A stretch of DNA of 64,000 bases from Eucommia ulmoides (lineage: Eukaryota > Streptophyta > Magnoliopsida > Garryales > Eucommiaceae). Made by a program: the position numbers and the translations under genes. Position 1 is the stretch's first letter, and every line of letters starts with the position of its first letter. The stretch is taken from assembly GCA_016647705.1 (NCBI GenBank), contig CM028332.1, positions 30,075,300 through 30,139,299 on the forward strand, given 5' to 3'. Shown here piece after piece: positions 47,162-58,396 of this stretch. Below the pieces are notes generated by a model. It ran no database searches. It was not told the origin of the DNA and worked only from the letters and a program-made list of their open reading frames with translations.

Positions 47162-49496
47162 CGATTGATCCTAAGATTTTGATGGACAATTAACTGTTGA
47201 TGTTTTTGGTGAAACTAACAAGTTTAGTGAGTGTTTCAGTGTAAAAGTTCCACTGTTGATATTATCATGAAGATATTATTAAAGATATAAGGATGCTGAG
47301 AGACAATCAAAGAGTTGGACATTAAGATATTGAAGATCCTGAAGAATCTAGGTGAAAACAACTCAAACTAATTTTAACTCTTAATGTATCCCGATTAGGA
47401 TCACACATGACACAAAAATGAATTTATATTTATGTGTATTTTTTATAGGGTTCTAATTAGTTAACATATTTTCTCTAATGTGAAATTGAAAAAGAAATAT
47501 TGACCTAAGAAAGATTAGTATTCAAAATTGATTAATAGTTTCAATTAAGTTAACAGAGAAAAGAAATTAGTTAAAGGGTCAAAAACGTCAAAGATTGGAG
47601 TTGAAATATAATTGAGAAATGGAGATCCAGCACTGATCGGTCGACCGACGACAAGGAGATCGGTCAACTGACATGAAGTGGCTGGGAATTGAAGAAGTCT
47701 CTAAGTCGATCGGTCAATCGATGACCGAGATGTGAATTCTCTGAATCGACCGGTCAATCGACCATGGCCAAAAAATGGCCTGGGGAGTATCCTGAATCAA
47801 TTGGTCAACCAACATATGGAGGATTGGTCGACCGACTGGCGAATAAGTTTAGCTTGGGCTATAACCTGAATCTATTAGTCGACTGGTGGGGTTTGTTTGG
47901 TCAACCGACTGTGCTGTTTCAGGTTTGGAGGATTTCGTGGATTTGATCTAAACATAGCCGTTAACTAGCCATTTTTGGCTGATTGTTTGGAGATATCTTA
48001 GGGTTTTGAACTTATAATTGATATATCATCCTTATTTGATTATCCCTATAGATGTGGTACACTTATTTTAAGTGTTTCTCAAATTGGTCTTTTTAATACT
48101 TCCTATTTTATCGATTTGAGATTGAGAAATATTTAAATGACTTAATTGAGAGATTTAAAAGTTATAATTAAGTGTTTTTGACCAAGATTGAGTCATATTG
48201 ATATATGGGGTCTATATGAGCAATTAAATGTCATATCTTATAGGAACTAGTCGTTAGATGACTTGTTTCAAATTCATTTAAATAGACTTGTGTTTTTCAC
48301 TTGTGAGACATCCAAGATATCATTCTATCAAGAGCTATTCAGTTCCTGAGCTTTCTGAGAGTCATTATTCTTAAATTATATTGAGAGAGTATTGTAAGAT
48401 TATCTTTGAGAAAAATTTCTTGAGAAAGTGTGCTGAAATTTTTGCTATCATCAATCTAAAGTCTTATTACAATTCAGTTCTCATTTTTTGGTAATATCTT
48501 GGTGAGATCGTTCCAAGCTTTTACTTTTAATTGTTATTTGATATCATTATTGATTGCTTGGATTTTTTTATCATTGAGAAATCGTTTTCTGAACTTTAAA
48601 TTGCATAAAATATTTTAAAACGTTTTTTGGTAAAATCTGATTACGTGCTCAATTGTGTGCTACCCACTTATTTTATAATCAGATTTTGAATTTCTCACGT
48701 AAAATTCTATCACTAGTAAATTCGGGACATTAATTGAGTTTAAATTAATTTGAGGTGGTAGAAGCTCCGAGTGGAAAAAGACTTATCAATTTATTGTAAT
48801 TAATGAGTTGTGTGCAGATTAGATATTGTTGGGAATATCTAATCAGGGGTAGCTTGATTTCAATCTCTTCCAGTAGAGATATTAAGATTTGATCTTTACC
48901 TAAGATATAAAAAGGTTAGGTTACTTTTTTCTATGAAAAGATATAGGTGTTAATTCTTCCTGAATAGAATTAGTTTGTGTGATGTTGCAAATGGTTTCAT
49001 CCTTACCGGTAAAAATGATACTTTGAGTGATTTTTTGTGAGCTTTGATTCTTAGTTTAAGTATAAAAGAATTAGGTTAATCTTTAACTTGTTAAAAAGAT
49101 AGAGGTTCTTCCCTAGCCTGTGAAAAAAGAATTGTAAAGGTTAATTCTAAGCTTGTAAAAATAATCATTGTGTAAAGTTTTGATTCCTACTTGGTTAAAG
49201 GAATCTTGATAGTTTAGTGGGTGCGACTCTCCATGGGGCTCGGAGGATTGAATTAGCCAAGAGTAACTTGGTGAACCAATATACATCGTGATGTACTGCA
49301 TTTTTACTTTATTTATTTTCTATTGTTTAGATGCGCACCTAGAGCTAATTACATTTATCTGCTGCTATATAAAGAGATAATAATTAATTTAGGATTAAAT
49401 TAATTGTTTGAATTTAAGTGTTGAAAAGATAATTATTTATTTTAATTTTATAACTACCCAATTCACCTCCCTCTTAAGTAGATCACTAGGCCAACA
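47162..49496 (+). mobile_element. Solo copia LTR, plus strand (about 2.33 kb)
   Basis: Reverse-complement relative of the LTRs at 12269 and 20648, ending GGCCAACA. Its first bases are altered from TGTTG, so the left edge is uncertain by a few bases; AAATA (or AATA) flanks both sides, and the flanks are the same minisatellite. GTCGAC-like palindromes occur at 47640-47905, a possible TATA-like ATTTAAATAG near 48276. Frames 47764-47946 and 49113-49301 are shadows. Confidence 0.85.
47640..47905. repeat. GTCGAC palindrome array, wider spacing
   Basis: Hexamers (GTCGAC, GTCAAC, GTCAAT) start at 47640/47663, 47713, 47753, 47804/47827 and 47878/47900. Paired sites are 23, 23 and 22 bp apart, not 12. 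Confidence 0.85.
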
Positions 49497-49869
49497 AATA
49501 TATCTCCAGATACATAAATACGTTTCAATCCACATAAATACATCTCCAAAGTCACGTAACATAACGAGTTCAATACTGAATTCAATACTTACGTAAAATG
49601 TATATAAAAATATTACATAAAATCCGTTAAAAATCTCAACAATTTCTCCACACTCCGACTCTATCAATTGTTAGTAGTGGACCAATATCTAATCGAATAT
49701 TTTATCGATATACAGTCTTCGAAATATAAAAATATTTTATGGATCAAGTATTTTTATCAAAATACACTTTTCAATCAAATATAACTACATTGGGCGATAT
49801 CCAAATCCCAACAAAAATATTATCGTAACAGAACAACCGAATTGAAATAAACTGGTCAACTCACTTGTA

Positions 49870-50900
49870 TATAATAAAATAACATATTTCATTGCCAACC
49901 ATAGGATCGTTTGTCTCACGATTGGGAGTTATAACGGTATTATAACATGTCCATCTGTGCAATTTATGGTTGCAATCAGTGTTAGGACCATTTAATATCT
50001 CCAATAGCAGAAGCCAACACGTGGTATAAACCACCATATCATGATGATAATCATCATCGTCAACAGTAATAACGATGACAACAACAACAATATATATCAA
50101 CCACCCTACAGGACTTGCCTTCTTGTCAAGATCACAACATAATGTCTTATAGGACATGCCCTCCTGTTAGGACCAACAACATCCCGTAAGACATACCCTC
50201 CTGTCAAGATCACACTATGGTATAGTCAGATAATAAAAACTACTTTTCACATTTAAAAATTTACTTGATCTGCATAACGTTATAAATTAATTCATTTTAA
50301 TAAACCTTTTTTCCACATTTTAGTACAAAAATATTATTTGATAATTTACATAGACAACAATGCACACGTTGTGTTCATAATATAAAAAGAATTTATGAAT
50401 CAAATATATTTATCTAACACCACATAAATATAACCGCACACTAAGTTGAAATAAAATTCCACTGTTATCATTACAATAAAATGGTGCTTTTAAAATAACC
50501 AATTAAATTATTTTCATATATAATAAAGTATCGAACACATATTTCTCTACTAGCCATAGGAACATTTTACCTCATGATCAGGTTTTACAATAGTATCATA
50601 ACTTGTGCAACTATGCCATCTAAGGTGGTTATCAATGCTAAGGTCATTTAATATCTCCAATGGTATGAGCAACATAATGGTATAAACTACCATATCAACA
50701 ACATAATCAACTACCTATAAGACTTGCCCTCCTGTCAGGTCTCAACATATCAACAATCTATTCAACTACCTGCAGGACTTGCCCTCCTGTCAGGTCACGA
50801 TAACAACGTCCTACAGGACATTTTTTCCTGTAAGGACCAACCGTATCTCGCAAGATATGCCCTCCTGACAAGACGACTATGGCATAGCAGGATAATAAAA
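49870..50900. repeat. Diverged direct duplication, 660-bp offset
   Basis: CATTTAATATCTCCAAT…GGTATAAAC(C/T)ACCATAT occurs at about 49987 and 50647, followed in each copy by repeated CCTGTCAGG/CCTGTCAAG modules and a 'ATGG(T/C)ATAG' segment. Two to four modules per copy. Confidence 0.75.
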
Positions 50901-51668
50901 ATAATTTTCTACCTTTAAAATTTTTCTTAATCCATTTAATATCATAAAACTGTTCATTTTCATCAACTCTTTTTTTTTTTTTCAATTTAATAGAAAAATA
51001 TAATTTGATAATTTATATAGAAGACAGTAAACACTTTTAAATTGATATTTTCAATGCAACAACATATCCAATGGTCCACGTCTAACACGGTACTAATCCA
51101 ACCTAACTTTACTTACTATAAATAAGTTGCATTAATCAAACGGCACATATGTTAATATGTTCCACTGGACTGTCCTAGAAAATATTCTCAAACCAGCAAA
51201 CACACTTATATAGGAAAAAAAAAAAAAAAACTGGAAAAGCTTTCCCAACAAAATGAGCACAAAAATCATTTAAGTGTCCCGTGACAAAAGATTCTTTTTT
51301 ATCTTTCAATACAATCACATATCGGATCTCAACGGAAAAAAAAAAAAAAAAGAACATAGGGATTAGGCGGGGAAAATAGATATACTTAACTTCTCTGTTA
51401 CCATATTTAGATTTCCATGTAACAAAATTCACCCTCCAAGTCTTATAGATGTAACAAGACTAATATGACTAGCCTAAGTAGGTCATAATACTTATTGCAT
51501 GAAAATTCTTTATAAAGCAAACACCGAATATTTCCTATACCACTCTCCATATTAATATTTTTTAAAAAAAAATTAATGAGTTATACGAAAATTATTATTT
51601 TTAAGTATTACTTTACTTATTATGAGCAATGCGTACCATAACCCAAGTCTAGGGTGGTCATAAACCCT

Positions 51669-51680
51669 CTCTGATACCAC
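51669..51680 (-). other. Primer-binding site of element D
   Basis: The reverse complement reads GTGGTATCAGAG, two bases from the LTR edge at 51683; initiator-Met type. A second, older-looking site lies inside the LTR at 51787-51798 (and 45681-45692 in the other LTR). Confidence 0.8.
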
Positions 51681-52272
51681 TTTGTAACAACTCGGTTTCC
51701 CAGAGCCGCCACTAGATTTCTCCTATAAAGAATTCTACCCTAAATGTTTCGCCATTTATAAATAAATTAATATTATTAACAATTCCGCTCTGGTACCACT
51801 CTATAACGGCCCGGTTCTTTAGGGTCGCCATGCGATTTCTCCCCTTGGAGAGTTAATACTAAACCTGAATAACGAATATTTTATTTTTCACTAAACAATA
51901 AATTCAATTTGAAATCTATTTATAATTTTTGTGCAGTTTCATTCTGTTGGAAGTGAAAATAGGAAACCAAAACATTAATTAAACAAATGTTAATATGTTC
52001 CAATTAAAAGCATACGGATCACAGGGAGATTCTTGTCAAACTCCAGGGGAACAAAGTGTCAAATAGAGACTCCCAGTCCACTAGGATTTCATTTAATTGA
52101 ATTAATTGGATTCATCCAGCTTACAGGAGTTCAACATGTTAATAGGAAAATTCCATACATATTATTTAATTGCTAATCTTAATTAGAAAATTAATCAAAC
52201 GAAATAATCCCATACAGAATCTTAATTAGCAAATTAATGAAACGAAATTGATAATATTGATTTACAAATATT

Positions 52273-52829
52273 TGTTGGTGCGTAAAACTGATACACACCT
52301 CGAGTATGGTCCAGTCGAATGACAGGTAGGTCTTCATGCTAAGGTGGAGTCGTCGGTTGAAAATTCTTCACGTGAACTGTGTTGGGTCCTGGGGAGACTA
52401 ACCTGTTGTGTCCAGAGTCCTGCTTCTCAAGGAGTGTACCTGCAGAAGGCTCAGACTGGGGTTTGTCCCAGTGAAGCCCCTCTAGTGTGGTAATCAGTGC
52501 TCAGAGAGAAAAGATATAGAATATAGTAAGTAAACAAATGAACTCGCGCGTAATGTAAGTGTATTCAAGCATACATCGGGCTTACATAGCCCCTGATATA
52601 TATAGGTGTTGGAGATGATTAGTCAGGTCTAAACACGGTTAAATTGTCGAAACCCTGTGTTTAACCGATAATCCGATGCGTTTAGGAGATAATCGTTGGG
52701 CTTGGGTTTTTGGGCCCGTTTGACAAAGCTCATCGGCCTTTGTTGGGCCTGTGGTGAAATGTTAGTGATAGTGGACACGGGGCCGAGGCCCAAGTGCTGA
52801 CTCAGAGAAGCCCAAAAATACTTTCATCA
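52273..52829 (-). mobile_element. Element E 3' LTR (557 bp)
   Basis: TGTTGGTGCG…TTTCATCA on the plus strand; same length as its partner, with many scattered substitutions, so the insertion is not recent. Confidence 0.92.
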
Positions 52830-54099
52830 GTAGCCCCCTAATCCTGTGCGACGAGGGAAGCGAGACGGTCAAAGGTATCATTTTTCGATTAACAAGTCGC
52901 GGAGGCTTTGTAGCACTCTAAACGTCCATTTTTACATATATACATATTTTATTACATAAGTATATTTTACTAACTTTTTTTTTTTTCGGCGTTGGCGCCT
53001 TGCGGCCAGCAAGGAGGGGTGCAGCCTACCCCCCTATACCCTTTTTATTGGTGGGGGCAGCAGTTCCCGAGAGCCGAGATACGACTCAAGAGATCAGAAT
53101 GTAACCGTGGAGAATCACTTATGACGCCGAGAGTCGGGGTGTGACTCAAGGGGTTGGAATGCCGTTAAAGAGAATTATATGCGATGCCGAGAGTCGGGAT
53201 ATGGATCTGGAGAACCATCCGCGACTCAGGGGGTCGCAATGCCGCTGAAGAGATAGGAAAGAGGGCGCTCGTCTCCATCTCTAGTGAGACGGAGGGCTGC
53301 TCATCTTTTGCCTTTGAGCCTTGCTCGGAGATAGGTTGAGGGCACTCGTCTTCATCTCTGGTGGGACGGAGGGCTGCTCGTCTCTACCTTTGAGTTGAAT
53401 ACGCACGGTTTGCCGCTGCGCGGACGCCGTAGTGGAGTGAGGGTGCAACATAGGTGCTTGTCGCTGCCCACAACAAGCCTTCAGGTCAGTTCTAGTTGCA
53501 TGGCTGGGTTCTAAGCCCAAGGATAACCCTGGACGATTCTTGGCACCATGTCCTCATGGAAGAGGAGATCTGATCCAGCTGAGGGACCCTTTCTAGTCCT
53601 GCCGACTCGTGGTCACGAGACAGAGGGCAGTCCCTAGGTGTGTACCTCTTCAAAGATGTCACACGAGCGTCGTGGCCTTGAGGTTTATCCTCGAGCCCTA
53701 TGGTCTAGAGAGTTGGTCCCCCCTGAACGAGGAATAGTGAAAGGCGCACGAGAAGAAACTACACATATAACTTGAACTCGCCCATCTAGTGCTCAAGGGG
53801 ATCAATCTGAGATGCCTCCACAACACCCAAGTTCTGTCCCGTAGATCCAGGCGATAAAGTGGATGGTCCTGCTTGGTCCTAGAAGGGGTAGTTATCCTCG
53901 TTGGTAGGAGTTGGGGGTGTGCCCTTAGAGTTTCCGACACACTTCTGGAGATTTAACCGCCCAGTTGTTGTCCACCGCATGAGGTTAATCTCGCCACCTG
54001 ATTTATCCGACCGGACCTTGTGATCATCCAGGCTTAGTTGAGCAGAGAATAGTGATCAGGGAAAGGCTTTTTGCACAGTTCCCACAGACGGCGCCAAAT

Positions 54100-54656
54100 T
54101 GTTGGTGCGTAAAATTGATACACACCTCAACTATGGTTCAGTCAAATGACGGGTGGGTCCTCCTGCTAAGGTAGAGTCGTCAGTTGAAAATTATTCACGT
54201 GAGTTGTGTTGGGTCCTAGGAGGATTGACCTACTATGTCCAGAGTCCTGCTCCTCAGGGAGTGTACCTGAGAAGGCTCAGACCGGAGTTTGTCCTGGAGA
54301 AGCCCATCTGGCATGGTAATCAGTACTCAGAGAGAGAAAGGTATAGAAAATGGTAAGTAAACAAATGAACTCGCGCATAATATAAGTGTATTCAAACGTA
54401 CATCGGGCTTACATAGCCCCCGATATATATAGGTGTTGAAGATGATTAGTCGGGTCTAAACACGGTTAAGTTGTCGAAACCCTGTGTTTAGCCGATAATT
54501 CAAGGCATTTAGGAGAGAATCATTGGGCTTGGACTTTTGGGCCCATTTGACGAAGCCCATGAGCCTTTGTTGGTCTGTGGTGAAAATGTTGGTGATAGTG
54601 GATACGGGACCGGGGCCCAAGTGCTGACTCGAAAAAATTCAAAAACACCCTCATCA
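54100..54656 (-). mobile_element. Element E 5' LTR (557 bp)
   Basis: TGTTGGTGCG…CCTCATCA on the plus strand, next to the primer-binding site. The + frame 54153-54356 is a shadow. Confidence 0.92.
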
Positions 54657-55140
54657 ATATTAAATATAATTATTACATAGAAATTCCTATATAATTCCTG
54701 GCGCTATTTCGTTCTCACTGTCCTTGCAATCAAAACTGTAGGGTTGTAAACCAACGCTCAGTAGAATTTCAACCCATCTAATACGTGTATCCAATCAATC
54801 CCAAAAATAAACACATAACAATCAAATCCTAAATAAATACATAAACATATATTTTACATAATTTTAATATAATCATAATTATTTCATGAAAAATAATAAT
54901 TATAATAGTACTAGGCTGAACTACCCAATACAGGGAAAAATTAATTACTTATATTAAAAGAGTTAAAAATTTTACTTGAAATCCAAACCAAAATTCAAAC
55001 CGGAATAATTTTCTTGCTTAAAACTCTCGACATCATTAATGAATTATTAAATATTATCCTTATTATCTCTTATGTGTCTGGCTATATCTATAATATATGA
55101 GTATAAGGTTGCTGACTCTTAATTCTCAAATTCCACCTAC

Positions 55141-55173
<33 letters not shown>

Positions 55174-55573
55174 GACATATATATGTGTATGTGTGTGTGA
55201 ATAAGCTCAAACATGTGTCCCTAAATTTTTTTTTTTCTTTTCTTTAATTTTCATGGCCATAAACGGTTTCTTACTTAATAATATTTTGAAAATTACACTT
55301 AACACCAATAATTATTTAATAATTCATATTAAACCCAATAATTTCACTTATCTTCCCAAAAATATCAAATATTTATTTTCATAATATAAAAAACAACCCG
55401 AAAATATTAAACTTATGTAAAGTAATATTTTCAAAAATATAAATTTAACATTGAACTTAAAAAATTATCAAGTATATATTTATACCACAGATTTACAAAA
55501 TCATCCCAAAAATATTAAACTTATATAAAATAATATTTTTCAAAAATATAAATTTTTGGGGTATTACAAATAT

Positions 55574-55759
55574 AGCCAGGAGTATCCCTTTTGGTTGTAT
55601 AATACTCCTCTAGCTTTTGTAAACATGACTCTTGAATGGGATAAAAGTGGGAAGGCTACCCTACGACAGGAGTTCTTCATCTTATTTTTTTAACTTATTT
55701 AATGAAAAATGGGTGACTTTAAGATGGCCGGGAGTATCCGTCCGTTATGTAACAAATAG

Positions 55760-55760
<1 letters not shown>
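55574..55760 (+). mobile_element. Second LINE tail segment
   Basis: TTTTGGTTGTATAATACTCC…AAAAATGGGTG is nearly the same as 45308-45436. Together with the first copy it is the sequence into which element D inserted, so the LINE 3' region was already partly duplicated there. Followed by a (TA)n tract at about 55763-55811. Confidence 0.7.
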
Positions 55761-55761
<1 letters not shown>

Positions 55762-55813
<52 letters not shown>

Positions 55814-56304
55814 GTGACGATTTTTTGGTTGATTAGGACAAACTTATGATTAGAATAAAAAAATATGACTACGACAATCAAAGTGCTGACTAGGAAAATA
55901 AATTGGCAAAAAAAAAAAAAATAGTTATATTAAATGGAAATTAAATTAATATAATATTGATATAACATTGATTTACTTAATTTTCGTTAATTAAAAGTTA
56001 ATCAACCCTTCCTTAATTAACCTTTCTCTCACTCTCACACTAAGCAATTTCATTTTTCAAAAAATTCTTTTTAAGTTTACAATTTAATTTCCTAATTTAC
56101 TCCCAAGCCGTCCCAATTCTGCCCTAAGTTACTTCATTCCTCTTAACAGTCGCCGAACCCTAAACCCCTAATCACACACAATATAGACTCAGTTTCTCAT
56201 CATTCCTCCTTCTGCCCCCTCACCATCTGCTCTCAGACTCAGCCTCCGACCATCACAGTCGTTGTGTCTCAGCTTCTTGATCGGGTTCAATCTTTCAGTT
56301 TTTC
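55762..56304. other. TA tract, then CT-rich leader-like sequence
   Basis: After (TA)n, 56020-56304 is pyrimidine-rich (CTCACTCTCAC…CCGAACCCTAAACCCC…), like plant 5' leaders. The CT-rich character resumes on the other side of the solo LTR at 57779, so these may be two halves of one promoter/leader. No gene in this interval. Confidence 0.4.
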
Positions 56305-56568
56305 TGTAATATCCCGTAAATTTATATTTTTTAAAATTATATTTTACAAGTTAAAAATTTTTGAGATATTTTTATATATTATGAAAAGTTATGATAAAAG
56401 TAAATATTTTACGAATTTGGGGTTAAAAATATAATTATTGAATTTAATATGAATTAATTAAGAACTAAGGGGTGCTACGTATAATATTGAGTGGCTTGCA
56501 TGGTAAGCCACATATATGTGGCCGAAATTAAAGGGAAAAAAAAAAAAAAAAAGTCGGTCACCAACTCT

Positions 56569-56609
<41 letters not shown>

Positions 56610-57778
56610 ATTAAGAAAAAAGAAAAGGGAAAAAGGGAATAGAAAGGGAGCAGGGACAGTGGGACGCAAGGAAGAAGAGGATAAGAAGAAGAAAAAAAAC
56701 AAGGGAAAAGAGGAAAAAAATATATAGTTCCAATTGCATATTATTATCATCAATTTCGGAATTCGGGTAGGATTCTTAACTCTTTTTAATATATGTATTT
56801 AATTTTTTTATAGTGTAAATTATGCTATTATGGTTGTTGAATTGTAACCGTTAAATTTTATGAAATAATTATAATTATGTGAAAATCATGTCAATGTATT
56901 TTATTTATCGCATTAATTAAATGCACGTATTAGAGGGGTTAGAGTTCTACCGAGCGTTAGCTCACAGCTCTACAGTTTTGATTGCAAGGCCGGCGAAAGC
57001 GAAACGGTGTCAGGAATTATATTAAAAAATTTATTTGTAAGAATTGTAATTAATATTTATCGCTAAAAAATGACTCCATAAGTCAACAAATTTAATCATC
57101 GCCGTCGCTGTCAAATTTTTATCAGATTTTTATGAATTGTAATTTTGGGTCGTTCGGTTGTGGTATTAACGGCGATTGGAATTTTAGTTAAATTTCTATT
57201 TAAAATGGTAATAGTTGTATTTATTATTTATTATTATAAAATTACCTAAATAAATTAAGTATAATAATTTTAGTAAGTGTTAATATAATTATTTACTACT
57301 TTAATAAAATGGATTTTATTGAAAACCATCCATGAAATGATCCCACAGTTTTGGAATTGCGTACTAAAAATTGCATATGTACACGATTAAAATGATATTA
57401 TGTTTTGGGCCCTAGGATACCATATAAAATGGGCCTCGGGAATTCTAAAAGCATTTTATGGATACATTTATCTTCTTTTATGATAAAAATATGATATTAA
57501 ATTTCCATTACACTAGTATGTGGTAATTTAATGAATATACAAAATAAATGCAGATTTTGTATCGTTGCTTGGATAATCCATATAAATTCGATAATTATAA
57601 TTATCGTTGTCGCATTGTAAATTAAAATATTTTTATAAATGAATTATTAATTACTTGTTGCCGTCGTTTTATAAAATTTATTAGATTGTCATAGAATAAA
57701 TTATCGGTCGTTCGGTTTTGGTATTAGTTCTCCAAGGGGAGAAACTGCGTGGCAGCCCTAGGAAACCAGGTCGTTACA
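56305..57778 (+). mobile_element. Solo element-D-type LTR, plus strand (1474 bp)
   Basis: TGTAATATCCC…GTCGTTACA; collinear, on the opposite strand, with the element-D LTR (start, the middle 'TTTTGATTGCAAGG' block near 56980, and the end). Contains an A18 tract (about 56536) and (TA)n to 56607. No PBS follows, so it is a solo LTR. The flanking pentamers do not match, so the insertion junctions are altered. Frames 56491-56753 are low-complexity. Confidence 0.82.
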
Positions 57779-57862
57779 CTCTCCCTCCCGCATCTCTCTC
57801 TCTCTCTCCCATTCTCAGCTTTTATTATCTCCATCTCTCGCTCTCACCATTTCTCTGGTCCA

Positions 57863-58396
57863 ATGGTTCTCCAAATTTCCATAGCAGCCTTCCGTCACCA
57901 CCAAATTCACCGATCAAAATCAGGTCATGGATTTTTTTCAGGCCCTTTCTCTCTCGCCTCCCTCTCTCTCAACCCTAATTTCGGTAACCTCAACTCTAAT
58001 TTCTGTTTAGCGTTTCTTTTCCCATAAAACTTGAAAAAAGAATGCGTTTGTTAAGTGTTTTTTTTCTCAGAAAACTTGAAATAGGAATGCCTTTGTTTAG
58101 TGTTTCTGAATTAAATTTAATTTCTGAATCTCACACCACCACCTTCAATTTCAGGAATTTCTCTAACCGAAGATAGTTGCATCGAGGTAGAGTCAATCAG
58201 CTTGAATGCCTCTAAGGTATAATTTACCCCTTATGCTGGAAAAAATAAATTGAAAATAAATCAAGCACGAAACATCAACAACGTCCCATTTTATTTTACT
58301 TTGTTTTATTTTTCGAATTCAAATTAGGTTAAATTGTTTGTTAATTGGATGGATGTCCAGGTCAGTAAGGATTTATCGAAAGATGCTAAATTGTAA
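57863..58396 (+). CDS. Candidate small 3-exon gene (72 aa), unknown
   Basis: Exon 1, 57863-57983: MVLQISIAAFRHHQIHRSKS… to …LNPNFG, rich in Ser/Arg/His with few acidic residues, like a plastid or mitochondrial targeting peptide; donor GTAACC. Exon 2, 58155-58216, after TTTCAG: ISLTEDSCIEVESISLNASK in frame; donor GTATAA. Exon 3, 58361-58396, after GTCCAG: VSKDLSKDAKL and a stop. All three junctions keep the frame, which is the main support. A CT-rich leader precedes the ATG, and a solo LTR ends 85 bp upstream. I do not recognise the protein. It may be the 5' end of a truncated gene; the last exon is short enough to be chance. Confidence 0.4.

Larger units (their letters stand above)
46769..51668 (-). 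mobile_element. Element D interior, non-coding
   Basis: Apart from the inserted copia LTR, it holds a minisatellite (46950-47161 and 49497-49560) and two diverged copies of a roughly 360-bp block offset by 660 bp (49870-50230 and 50540-50900) rich in 'GGAC(T/A)TGCCCTCCTGTC' modules. These modules resemble those in the chromovirus LTR at 40740-40940, so part of this interior may be LTR material of a related element. No protein domain recognised. Confidence 0.5.
52273..54656 (-). mobile_element. Small non-coding LTR element E (2384 bp)
   Basis: Flanked by ATATT at 52268-52272 and 54657-54661. Two LTRs of 557 bp (52273-52829 and 54100-54656) enclose 1270 bp. Minus orientation is shown by a primer-binding site (reverse complement of 54081-54096, TGGCGCCGTCTGTGGG) and a purine-rich tract at 52830-52845. 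The interior has local tandem repeats near 53070-53260 and 53270-53400 but no gag or pol; the minus frames 53281-53520 and 53698-53940 are not recognisable proteins. The size fits a TRIM/LARD-like non-autonomous element mobilised in trans. Confidence 0.9.
45577..55568 (-). mobile_element. LTR element D, nested, target duplication AATAT
   Basis: Outer edges TGTAAC at 45577 and TTACA at 55568, with AATAT at 45572-45576 and 55569-55573. On the minus strand it runs from the LTR at 55568-51683, then a PBS, then a non-coding interior, to the LTR ending at 45577. It holds a solo copia LTR (47162-49496) and the small element E (52273-54656). The PBS type and the TGTAATACCCC start suggest a chromovirus relative. 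No gag or pol frame is readable, so it is heavily deleted or non-autonomous. Confidence 0.82.
51683..55568 (-). mobile_element. Element D 5' LTR, split by element E
   Basis: About 1.50 kb once element E and one target duplication are removed, close to the 1474 bp of the solo copy at 56305-57778. Starts (minus) TGTAATACCCC. Contains a TAT microsatellite at 55139-55173. Confidence 0.85.

Noticed and set aside
56305..57778. Exact target-site duplication for this solo LTR
   Set aside because: Flanking pentamers (TTTTC and CTCTC) do not match.
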